Origin: an uncultured Enorma sp.
Lineage (GTDB): Bacteria; Actinomycetota; Coriobacteriia; Coriobacteriales; Coriobacteriaceae
Assembly: GCA_905210055.1 (NCBI GenBank)
Contig: CAJLVH010000071.1
Location: 1-9,075, forward strand
Direction: 5' to 3'
Length of the DNA: 9,075 nt
The first letter of the stretch is position 1. Each line of letters opens with the position of its first letter. The translations under genes were made by a program, and so were the position numbers. Shown piece by piece: positions 1 to 6,049 of this stretch. The notes under the pieces are model-generated. The model worked only from the letters and a program-made list of their open reading frames with translations. It did no database searches and was not told the origin of the DNA.

Positions 1-30
1 AGCCAATAACCCCCGTCCCCTTTGGCTGGT
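1..30. repeat. Degenerate copy of a REP-like palindromic repeat (left edge may be cut)
   Basis: The block at 15-30 (GTCCCCTTTGGCTGGT) matches 15 of 16 bases of 6293-6308 inside rsmA. Short inverted ends AGCCAA (1-6) and TTTGGCT (21-27) frame this copy, but its centre has lost the symmetry seen in the rsmA copy. It lies just past the kinase stop codon, a typical extragenic place for REP-like elements. The window begins at its edge, so the true length is unknown. Confidence 0.55.
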
Positions 31-34
31 TCCC

Positions 35-53
35 GCCCCCGATGGCAGGGGGC
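35..53 (-). terminator. Small GC hairpin just downstream of the sensor kinase gene
   Basis: GCCCCC (35-40) and GGGGGC (48-53) form a perfect 6-bp stem with a 7-base loop. On the minus strand the hairpin starts five bases after the kinase TGA (58-60). No run of T follows, so it lacks a key part of a classical intrinsic terminator. It could be a weak terminator or an mRNA 3'-end stabiliser. The position is the main argument. Confidence 0.35.
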
Positions 54-57
54 ATCC

Positions 58-1341
58 TCACACACCGGGCAGCACAATGGTGAAGGTGGTGCACTCCGGC
101 GTGGAAGAGCACTCGATCGTGCCTCCATGCGCGCCCACGATCTCCTTCGCGATGGCAAGTCCAAGCCCAGCGCCGCCGCGATTCGTCGCGCGCGCCGCAT
201 CGAGCCGGTAAAACTTCTCGAAAATCAACTTGAGCTTGGGCTCGGGGATGGGGTCGCCCTGGTTCTCGAAGCGAACGACCACCCCATCGTCCTCGCAGCG
301 TTCTGCCGAAATGCGGATGGTCGTGCCTTCATAGCTGTAGGCGATGGCGTTTCGCATCACGTTGTTGAACACGCGCGCCATCTTGTCGCCATCGATGAGC
401 GCGCGGAGACCCGGCTCGCACGCGATCTCGACCTTCTTGCCCTGTTCGGAGAGGATGGGGTAGAACTCGTCGGCAACCTGCTCGAGCATGAAGCTCAAGT
501 CAACATAGCCGCGCGTGAGCACGATATCGTGGAAGTCGAAGCGTGTGATGTCGAAGAACTCCTCAATGAGCGCGTCGAGGCGATGCGCCTTCTCCAGCGC
601 GACGCCGGTGAAGCGGGCACGCTGCTCCACGGGAAGATCCGGAGCCTCCTCCAGCAGGGAGAGATAGCCGACAATGCTCGCAAGAGGCGTCTTGAGGTCG
701 TGCGCGAGATAGGTTACCAGATCGTCCTTGCGCCGCGCCTCGTTGCGAAGCGCCTGCTCGCCCGCACGGCGCCTCTCGCGCACACGGTTGATGGCACTTT
801 CAACCTCGAGATAGTCCCCATCGAGCTGATCCCAATCATCCGGATGATCGATGAGCCGCTCGGTGATGTGCCGCGCGATCATCGTATCCGCCTGCTCCTG
901 ACCACGCTCGAACCCGTACGCATAGAGCGAACGCCCCACGAAAAACGTGAGGCACACTGCGAGCGCGAGCAGAAACCCACAGAACATGAAGAGGTACCCG
1001 GCACTAAAGAACGCAGGAAACGGCGTGCCGCCCTTGAGGATGCCTCCCACAACGAGGACGAGGATCCACGCGACGCCGCCGAGCACCACGCAACGGCGCG
1101 CCTCGATGAAGCGGTCGGCGATGAGGTATCCCACGAACAGCAGAACGACGAGCACGAGCGGATTGTCGGCACCGAAAATCATGAGGAGCAAAAAGAAGAG
1201 CACCACCGTTGAAAGCAGCTTGCTCGCGGTGATCGCCAACAAACGGGATATGAAGGCGTCTCCTTCAGGCGGCACCGAGGACACCGAGCCGTTACGCTGC
1301 TGCTGAGGTGCGCTTTCGCGTGTATTCATGAGACCGTCCAT
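58..1341 (-). CDS. VanS-like membrane sensor histidine kinase, four-TM type
   Basis: This is the sensor of a two-component pair: it autophosphorylates on His and passes phosphate to the regulator encoded just upstream. The 427 residues comprise a hydrophilic N-terminus (1-37), four predicted TM helices (about 40-58, 60-76, 84-102, 112-136) with very short external loops, a linker helix, a DHp domain with YLAHDLKTPLASIVGYLSLL (phospho-His 214), and a HATPase domain with N-box (326-336), FEKFYRLD (374-381) and GGAGLGLAIAKEI (389-401). The H-box block and following EEAPDLP closely resemble VanS of the VanA type. The extended external domain of a classical periplasmic sensor is missing, so the signal may be read in or at the membrane. 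The gene follows the regulator stop by 15 bases. ATG at 1341 abuts GGGAG too closely, so the ATG at 1329 (residue 5) may be the real start. The ligand cannot be read from sequence. Confidence 0.93.
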   Translation of the reverse strand: MDGLMNTRESAPQQQRNGSVSSVPPEGDAFISRLLAITASKLLSTVVLFFLLLMIFGADNPLVLVVLLFVGYLIADRFIEARRCVVLGGVAWILVLVVGGILKGGTPFPAFFSAGYLFMFCGFLLALAVCLTFFVGRSLYAYGFERGQEQADTMIARHITERLIDHPDDWDQLDGDYLEVESAINRVRERRRAGEQALRNEARRKDDLVTYLAHDLKTPLASIVGYLSLLEEAPDLPVEQRARFTGVALEKAHRLDALIEEFFDITRFDFHDIVLTRGYVDLSFMLEQVADEFYPILSEQGKKVEIACEPGLRALIDGDKMARVFNNVMRNAIAYSYEGTTIRISAERCEDDGVVVRFENQGDPIPEPKLKLIFEKFYRLDAARATNRGGAGLGLAIAKEIVGAHGGTIECSSTPECTTFTIVLPGV

Positions 1342-1356
1342 CTCCCGGCTTCGCCG

Positions 1357-2055
1357 CTATCCCTCGATGGTGTACCCAACGCCCCAGATGTTCTTGATGA
1401 AGCGCGGGCTTTGCGCGTCGTCGCCGATCTTCTCGCGCAGATGCCGAATATGCACCATCACGGTGTTATTCGAGCCCTGCATGAACTCTTCGTTCCACAC
1501 CGCGCGGAACAGATCCTCCACCGGAACCACGCGCCCGCGGTTCTCGGCAAGATAGAGCAGAATCGAATACTCGATAGGCGTGCAGCGCACGGGTTTGTCG
1601 TCGACCGTGACGGTATGCGCCTCGGGATTGATCTCGAGCCCGTGTACAGAGATGATGTGCGAACTGGGCACTTCATCCCGGCTGCCATAGCTCGTGTACC
1701 GACGCAGCTGCGCTTTGGCGCGAGCAACAAGTTCGAGCGGACGGAACGGCTTCACCACGTAGTCGTCCGCCCCGAGCGAGAGCCCCTCAATCTTATCGGC
1801 CTGAGCGTCACGAGCGGTAAGCATGATCACGGGATAGGTGTGATCCGCGCGAATCGTGCGCAGAAGCTCAAACCCATCGATATCGGGAAGCATGATGTCG
1901 AGAATCGCGAGGTCGAATTCCTGTGACATGATGAGGTTCGCGGCATCGGCGCCGGAATAGGCAAGCGTTACCTCGAAGCCTTCGTTTTTCAGATAGATGC
2001 CCACAAGGTCGGTAATGGTCTTCTCGTCGTCAACGACGAGGATACGCGTTTTCAC
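1357..2055 (-). CDS. VanR-like OmpR/PhoB-family response regulator
   Basis: This is a DNA-binding response regulator of 232 residues, the usual size for the family. The receiver domain (about 1-118) has the acidic pair D9/D10, phospho-acceptor D53 in LAILDIMLPD, T80 and K102 in VKPFRPLEL. The C-terminal winged helix (about 134-232) has the recognition-helix block NNTVMVHIRHLREKI and the wing IWGVGYTIE. Both domains strongly resemble VanR (for example the DLAILDIMLP, TYPVIMLT and KPFRPLELVARAKAQLRRY blocks). The GTG start at 2055 is supported by AAAGGAG (2063-2069) seven bases upstream. The sensor kinase gene follows 15-27 bases after its TAG, so the two are very likely co-transcribed. Its upstream region is shared with a divergent D,D-carboxypeptidase gene and contains 11-bp-phased repeats that could be its operator. 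Calling it VanR itself would overstate the case, as no vanHAX genes are present. Confidence 0.95.
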   Translation of the reverse strand: MKTRILVVDDEKTITDLVGIYLKNEGFEVTLAYSGADAANLIMSQEFDLAILDIMLPDIDGFELLRTIRADHTYPVIMLTARDAQADKIEGLSLGADDYVVKPFRPLELVARAKAQLRRYTSYGSRDEVPSSHIISVHGLEINPEAHTVTVDDKPVRCTPIEYSILLYLAENRGRVVPVEDLFRAVWNEEFMQGSNNTVMVHIRHLREKIGDDAQSPRFIKNIWGVGYTIEG

Positions 2056-2062
2056 CTGGACG

Positions 2063-2069
2063 CTCCTTT
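2063..2069 (-). promoter_or_regulatory. Strong ribosome binding site for the response regulator
   Basis: The minus strand reads AAAGGAG followed by a 7-base spacer and GTG (2055-2053). This fixes the GTG as the start of the regulator. Confidence 0.8.
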
Positions 2070-2081
2070 CCCCTAGCTGCC

Positions 2082-2110
2082 ATTATTCCCGTCTACGCCG
2101 CCGCGTTGCA
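2082..2110 (-). promoter_or_regulatory. Candidate promoter for the regulator/kinase operon
   Basis: On the minus strand, AATAAT (2087-2082) is a good -10 (5 of 6 to TATAAT), placed 17 bases after TGCAAC (2110-2105), a poor -35. Transcription would start near 2075, giving a leader of about 20 bases that includes the ribosome binding site. The weak -35, with phased repeats 14 bases farther upstream, is the arrangement expected of an activator-dependent promoter. Confidence 0.35.
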
Positions 2111-2123
2111 CTCACGCGCCAGC

Positions 2124-2151
2124 TTAAGCAAGCTCTAAGGCTGGTTGAAGC
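2124..2151. promoter_or_regulatory. Tandem 11-bp-phased repeats, candidate operator of the response regulator
   Basis: Three related hexamers, TTAAGC (2124-2129), CTAAGG (2135-2140) and TGAAGC (2146-2151), start exactly 11 bp apart. A fourth, ATAAGC (2159-2164), is 13 bp further on. OmpR-family dimers bind tandem direct repeats with one-helical-turn spacing; CiaR, for example, uses TTAAG-type half-sites with an 11-bp period. The site is in the divergent intergenic region and upstream of the candidate regulator promoter. An imperfect dyad, CCAGC (2119-2123) with GCTGG (2140-2144), overlaps it. Confidence 0.4.
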
Positions 2152-2185
2152 AGACACCATAAGCTCTGCACAAGCTTTGCTTGCC

Positions 2186-2214
2186 TTCGTGATTCGCAAG
2201 GGTGAGAGTAGAAT
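2186..2214 (+). promoter_or_regulatory. Candidate promoter for the D,D-carboxypeptidase gene
   Basis: TAGAAT (2209-2214) is a good -10 (5 of 6), preceded at 17 bases by TTCGTG (2186-2191), a poor -35. The start would fall near 2221, giving a leader of about 93 bases. The phased repeats end 35-60 bases upstream of this -35, so regulator control of this promoter is possible but unproven. Confidence 0.3.
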
Positions 2215-2220
2215 TGTGGA

Positions 2221-2266
2221 ATGCCGAAATCTTGCGGCATGGCCTTTCCGCAGCGCTTCTCCTGCG
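2221..2266 (+). other. Structured 5' leader of the D,D-carboxypeptidase gene (two hairpins)
   Basis: ATGCCG (2221-2226) pairs with CGGCAT (2235-2240) around an 8-base loop. CGCAG (2249-2253) pairs with CTGCG (2262-2266) around another 8-base loop. The first lies almost exactly at the predicted transcript 5' end. Neither is followed by a T-run, so attenuation is not indicated. Protection of the 5' end is one possible role. Confidence 0.3.
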
Positions 2267-2313
2267 CAAGCCGCCGCGAGGCGCTCGAGTTCGAACCGAT
2301 CCTGGAGCCCGTC

Positions 2314-3645
2314 ATGCATCGACCCCTCATGCGCCGCATCATCACCCTGCTGTGCGCCCTCGTGTTCACCGTGGGCGCTGGATTCGTGCTGCCGATGTCG
2401 GCGCATGCCGAGGTACTGCAGACGGACATCGTCTGCGGTGAGACCGCCGAGGAGCGCGGGCTTTCCGCAGAAGACCTTCCCGACATCACCGCCCCACATG
2501 CGATCGTGATGGATGACGAGGGAACCGTCTACTTCGAGCGCTCGGCAGACGAACAGGTGAAGATCGCGTCGCTCACAAAGCTCATGACGGCCATCGTCGC
2601 ACTCGAGAACGCAGAGGTAACCGACACCATCACCGTCGATCACGCCGCTGCGACCGTAGGCGAGTCGAGTGCCAACCTGCGCGAGGGCGACACCTTCGAC
2701 CTCAAGACGGCGCTCAAGGCGCTACTCATCCCCTCGGGCAACGATGCCGCCATGGCGATCGCTACGAGCGTCGGCGCGATCATGGATCCCTCGAGCGACG
2801 ACCCCTACGGCGTGTTCATCGATGCCATGAACGCGAAGGCCGAAGAGCTCGGGCTCGGAGCGCTGTTCGCCAACCCCCATGGACTCGACTTCGGTGCGTG
2901 GGAGGCAGACATGCATGCCTCGGCACGCGACGTGGCAATAATGCTCGCCTATGCCATGGAGAACGAGACGTTTCGCGAGGTGGATGGCTGCGGGGAAGAT
3001 TCCATCATCGTGACCGGAGCGGATGGCAAAAAGCGCACGGTCTCCTTCCACCCGTGGAACAGGATCCTGGGCGAGGAGGGCAATATCGGGGGTAAGACCG
3101 GGACGACGTATGTCTCGGGCAAATGTTTCGCCGGAACCTTCTTGCGCGACGGCGAAGAGGTATACGTCGTCGTGCTCGGCTGCCCCGAGGACGATGACCG
3201 CTTCAACGACACGCTCGCGCTCGCTAACTGGTATTACGACCACACAGAAACCGTCAACGTGGTTCAGGGCGACGTCACCACGATGGAAGGCGAGACGCTG
3301 GTGGGGCGTGCGACTGCTTCTGCATGGACGGACAAGACGGTCGACGTCGTCGCAAACGATCCCGACGCCACGGTACGGGTCTTCACCTTGGCGGGAGAAC
3401 TCTCGCTCGATGTTGAGCTCGAGGAGTTTCCCGGCGCCGTGCATCGCGGTGACCCGGCGGGCAAGCTCACGCTCTACCAGGGGAACGGCACGCTCACCAC
3501 GGTTGACCTCATCGCCGCAGAAGACGTGCCCGAGCCGAGTCCGTTCGAATGGGCGATGGTGCAGTTCGATCGTTTCACGCGCTGGATCACCGGCAAGCCC
3601 ACAACCGCCCCGCACGAGGTGTTCGCCACGGTACCGCAAGTCTAA
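2314..3645 (+). CDS. Secreted D-alanyl-D-alanine carboxypeptidase (peptidase S11, PBP5-like)
   Basis: This penicillin-binding-protein-type serine peptidase removes the terminal D-Ala from peptidoglycan stem pentapeptides outside the membrane. The 443 residues begin with a signal peptide (MHRPLMRR basic start, hydrophobic core 9-27, likely cleavage after SAHA at 32). The catalytic domain has all three motifs: SLTK (S86 nucleophile, K89), SGN (141-143) and KTG (261-263). A beta-rich C-terminal region (about 315-415) is followed by a possibly amphipathic segment near PSPFEWAMVQFDRF, which may attach to the membrane as in PBP5. The frame is open back to 2221, but ATG 2314 is chosen because GGAG (2304-2307) lies six bases upstream and a clean signal peptide starts there. 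The gene diverges from the VanRS-like pair across 258 bp, suggesting shared regulation. It belongs to serine family S11, not the zinc VanY/VanX family. Confidence 0.93.
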   Translation: MHRPLMRRIITLLCALVFTVGAGFVLPMSAHAEVLQTDIVCGETAEERGLSAEDLPDITAPHAIVMDDEGTVYFERSADEQVKIASLTKLMTAIVALENAEVTDTITVDHAAATVGESSANLREGDTFDLKTALKALLIPSGNDAAMAIATSVGAIMDPSSDDPYGVFIDAMNAKAEELGLGALFANPHGLDFGAWEADMHASARDVAIMLAYAMENETFREVDGCGEDSIIVTGADGKKRTVSFHPWNRILGEEGNIGGKTGTTYVSGKCFAGTFLRDGEEVYVVVLGCPEDDDRFNDTLALANWYYDHTETVNVVQGDVTTMEGETLVGRATASAWTDKTVDVVANDPDATVRVFTLAGELSLDVELEEFPGAVHRGDPAGKLTLYQGNGTLTTVDLIAAEDVPEPSPFEWAMVQFDRFTRWITGKPTTAPHEVFATVPQV

Positions 3646-3775
3646 CGAAGGCGGATGCATCGTCGCTCTAGACGGGGCGGGTGAAATCACCGGGACAGGC
3701 GGCGTAGAATAACCCCCTGGGCTACGTTCACGCATGCCCTACCAGAGCCCCGAACAGCTACATTCCTAGCTGCAG
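3646..3775. other. Convergent intergenic gap without a clear terminator
   Basis: This 130-bp gap separates the carboxypeptidase stop (TAA) from the PHP gene stop (TAG). It holds short inverted repeats such as GGTGA-AA-TCACC (3680-3691) and GGGCT (3719-3723) with AGCCC (3746-3750). None makes a convincing stem followed by T-residues on either strand. No open reading frame in it looks real. Confidence 0.5.
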
Positions 3776-3779
3776 CTAG
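3766..3779. repeat. Perfect 14-bp palindrome over the PHP stop codon
   Basis: CTAGCTGCAGCTAG is its own reverse complement. It overlaps the TAG (minus strand, 3778-3776) of the PHP gene. As RNA it would give a 5-bp stem with a TGCA loop, weak as a terminator and with no T-run. Confidence 0.5.
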
Positions 3780-4972
3780 CGCAGCGAGGCCTCGGTGGCG
3801 AAGAGCCCCTCGACCCGAGCGCCTGCCTCCTCGGGACACACAAAGCAGGTGCCCACGCTGGGTGCCTCGCCGTATGCCCCGTGATAATCGCTGCCTCCCG
3901 TCACGAGCAGACCGTAGCGACGAGCGTATTCGAACGCAAGCTCTTTGTCGTGCGCCGTATGGTCGGGATGGTACGCCTCGACACCGAGCAACCCGGCACC
4001 CACGAGCTCGGGGATAAGTGCCCATGCGTCCGATTGCCCGGGGTGCGCGAGTACGGGAACGCCTCCCTGCTCGCGAATAGCGCGCACCGCATCGGCTGCT
4101 GCAGGATACGAGATCTCACGGCGCGCGGAACCTCCCTCACCAAACCAGCAGGAATAGCAGAACTGGTAATCGGGGTCGCGACGATCCCTGCGGGTAAGCG
4201 CCTCCATGATGTGCTGTTTGTAGACGCCCGTGCTCGCACCGGCAACCGCGGCCACCTCGTCGAGCGAGACATGACGCCCGGAAAACTCAACGCCCTGCCG
4301 CCGAAGCACCCATGCCTGCCAAAGCGTATTCGCCGTCCGCGCCGCAAGCGTGGGAGCGACCAGCTGCTCCACCGGGGAGAACCCGTCCGGCGTCGCGCTC
4401 AAGCCAAAGCCGAGCACGTGCACCTTACGCCCGGTCGCCGGATCGCACGCAGAGATTTCGACACCGGCAAGCACGGGAAAACTCAGCTCGCGCGCCCGCT
4501 CGCGAATAGCTGCCAGCTGGGAAAGCGAGTCGTGATCGGTGATGGCGATGCGCGTGATGCCAGCGGCTTGCGCCTCGGTAATGAGCTCGTCGACGGTGCA
4601 TGAGCCGTCCGAGAAGACGGAATGCATATGGAGGTCCCACGAGCCGAGAACCGATCTGCTCTCCGCAGGTCTCGGATCCTTGTAGCGCGGCGAGAGGCGA
4701 CGCACCGCCTGCTGGGCTGTACGCACCGCGGTCCGCGCCGCAGCGTCCGTTGCTTCGCTCGCGCTCTGGAGCGCAAGATCCTTGATGGCGCGGTCGGTTG
4801 CCTTCCGGATAGCGCGCCCAGCTTTCGCCTGCTCGTCAGCTTCTTTCTTGAGTGCGCGCTTGGCAGCCTTCCGCGCCTGCTTTTCCTTCGCCTTCTCACG
4901 CTTGGCAGCCTTACTGGGCTTGTCCGCTCTCTTTTGCCCAGAACGGCGCTTCTTCTCTTCCGGCTTACCCAC
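3776..4972 (-). CDS. PHP-domain metal-dependent phosphoesterase with basic N-terminal tail
   Basis: This is a polymerase-and-histidinol-phosphatase (PHP) hydrolase, expected to cleave phosphate esters with a metal cluster in the cytoplasm. Of 398 residues, the first ~95 are a Lys/Arg/Ala/Glu-rich, probably helical tail. The PHP domain runs from about 112: DLHMHSVFSDG (H115, H117, D122), TDHD (D146, H147), GVEIS (E172), H185, H254, LAHPG (H310), EAYHPDH (332-338) and GGSDYHG (D362, H364). The domain resembles the YciV/TrpH group, which includes E. coli RNase AM (5'-end maturation of rRNA; also nucleoside 3',5'-bisphosphate phosphatase). E. coli YciV lacks a comparable tail. The start is GTG at 4972, with GGGAGG (4984-4979) six bases upstream. 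The gene lies 105 bases downstream of tatD on the same strand. The exact substrate is not decided by sequence; rRNA, oligonucleotides or small phosphoesters are all possible. Confidence 0.88.
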   Translation of the reverse strand: MGKPEEKKRRSGQKRADKPSKAAKREKAKEKQARKAAKRALKKEADEQAKAGRAIRKATDRAIKDLALQSASEATDAAARTAVRTAQQAVRRLSPRYKDPRPAESRSVLGSWDLHMHSVFSDGSCTVDELITEAQAAGITRIAITDHDSLSQLAAIRERARELSFPVLAGVEISACDPATGRKVHVLGFGLSATPDGFSPVEQLVAPTLAARTANTLWQAWVLRRQGVEFSGRHVSLDEVAAVAGASTGVYKQHIMEALTRRDRRDPDYQFCYSCWFGEGGSARREISYPAAADAVRAIREQGGVPVLAHPGQSDAWALIPELVGAGLLGVEAYHPDHTAHDKELAFEYARRYGLLVTGGSDYHGAYGEAPSVGTCFVCPEEAGARVEGLFATEASLR

Positions 4973-4985
4973 GGGGCACCTCCCT

Positions 4986-4997
4986 ATCGCATGCGAT
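4986..4997. repeat. Perfect 12-bp palindrome just upstream of the PHP gene ribosome binding site
   Basis: ATCGCATGCGAT is fully self-complementary and lies one base upstream of the GGGAGG of the PHP gene (minus strand). It could be a repressor operator or form a short hairpin beside the ribosome binding site. No promoter hexamers could be recognised convincingly in the surrounding 105-bp gap (4973-5077). Confidence 0.4.
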
Positions 4998-5077
4998 TGC
5001 CCACATGGTACCCGCTGAACGCAGGCTTATGGCGCAACCATCCGAAGATTGCAGGAATCGCGCCGACTGCGCAAGCG

Positions 5078-6049
5078 CTATGCGCGCGCGAAGAGCCTGC
5101 GCGCGTTTTCCCATGCGGCGCGTGCGACCGCAACGGGATCTTCTCCGGTACGCTCTGCTCGATCTCGCGCGAGCGCGTCGACCGTGAACGCGATCATCGC
5201 CGGCTCACACTCAACGCCACGCAGCGGATCCGGTGCCATGTAGGGACAATCCGTCTCGAAGAGGATTCTATCGAGCGAGCATGCGGCAAAAGCTTCACGA
5301 AGCTCTTCGTTTCGCTTGAACGTTGCGGCGCCGCCGAATGCGATGTAGCAGCCGAGCTCCACGAAGCGCTCCATGGTCGGGCGATCCTCAGTGAAGCAAT
5401 GCAGCACGCACCCAGCCGAGGGAGCGCCAAGCATGCGCAGGATGCGGTACGCGTCTTCGTGCGCCGTGCGGGCGGCATCGGCAGTGTCATTTCGAATATG
5501 CAGCTCAACGGGCACCTTGCGCTCTATGGCAAGCGAAAGCTGCCGCTCGAAGCACGCGATCTGCACGTCGTGGGGCGCCGCTTCGATCTGGTCGTCTGCA
5601 TCGAAGTGGTAATCGAGTCCAATCTCGCCGACACCCAGGCAACGTGGATCCTCGAGCGCTTCGATGAGCTGCGCATGGATTTCATCCCCGTACTCCAAAG
5701 TGCCATACGGGTGCACGCCTACAAGGTAGCGCACGTCCGGGAGGACAAACTGAGCAGACGCATCAACCCGGGCAACGCGCTCCTCTGCCGCAGCAAGCCA
5801 TGCCTGCAACTGCACGCGGAATGCCGCAGGGGTCATGTGGTCGGCGATGGGATCGTAGGGCACCACGATCTGGCTCACGCCGGCACGGCCAGCGCGCACC
5901 AATACGTCCGCCGGGTCTTTCGTCCAAAAACAGGTAAGGTGCGCATGCGTATCGAAAAGCGGGGCGAGGGGCTCCGGAGCCGGATACTCCTTATCCCCGC
6001 GCTTCGTATGCTTGGTAAAGACGAGCGGCGTCGCCGTTTCCGCGCTCAT
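5078..6049 (-). CDS. tatD: TatD-family metal-dependent hydrolase / DNase
   Basis: TatD proteins are TIM-barrel metallo-hydrolases with 3'-5' exonuclease activity on single-stranded DNA and RNA. The 323 residues show the family metal ligands in order: FDTHAHL (H35, H37), GVHPY (H113), GEIGLDYHF (E142), ELHIRN (H184), LHCFTED (H217) and FETDCPYMAP (E265, D267). The first ~30 residues precede the barrel and vary in this family. Usual members are near 260 residues, so this one is long, with part of the extra length in this N-terminus and part around 80-105. The loop after DCPYMAP reads RGVECEP where many relatives have RGxxNEP. The start is set by the ATGA overlap with the rsmA stop at 6049-6046. 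The frame stays open to 6145, but that would run into rsmA. GGAGG lies about 10 bases upstream. Translational coupling with rsmA is likely. Confidence 0.93.
   Translation of the reverse strand: MSAETATPLVFTKHTKRGDKEYPAPEPLAPLFDTHAHLTCFWTKDPADVLVRAGRAGVSQIVVPYDPIADHMTPAAFRVQLQAWLAAAEERVARVDASAQFVLPDVRYLVGVHPYGTLEYGDEIHAQLIEALEDPRCLGVGEIGLDYHFDADDQIEAAPHDVQIACFERQLSLAIERKVPVELHIRNDTADAARTAHEDAYRILRMLGAPSAGCVLHCFTEDRPTMERFVELGCYIAFGGAATFKRNEELREAFAACSLDRILFETDCPYMAPDPLRGVECEPAMIAFTVDALARDRAERTGEDPVAVARAAWENARRLFARA

Noticed and set aside
22..1212. A 396-codon plus-strand open frame opposite the kinase
   Set aside because: It is antisense to a clearly recognised kinase, its peptide is rich in His, Glu and Arg without any domain, and such long shadows are expected in GC-rich DNA.
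58..2055. True vancomycin-resistance operon
   Set aside because: Regulator and kinase are VanRS-like, but no D-lactate dehydrogenase, D-Ala-D-Lac ligase or VanX dipeptidase gene is present, and the nearby carboxypeptidase is serine family S11.
2083..2643. Minus-strand open frame across the divergent intergenic region
   Set aside because: It overlaps the carboxypeptidase start and both candidate promoters, and shows no family signature.
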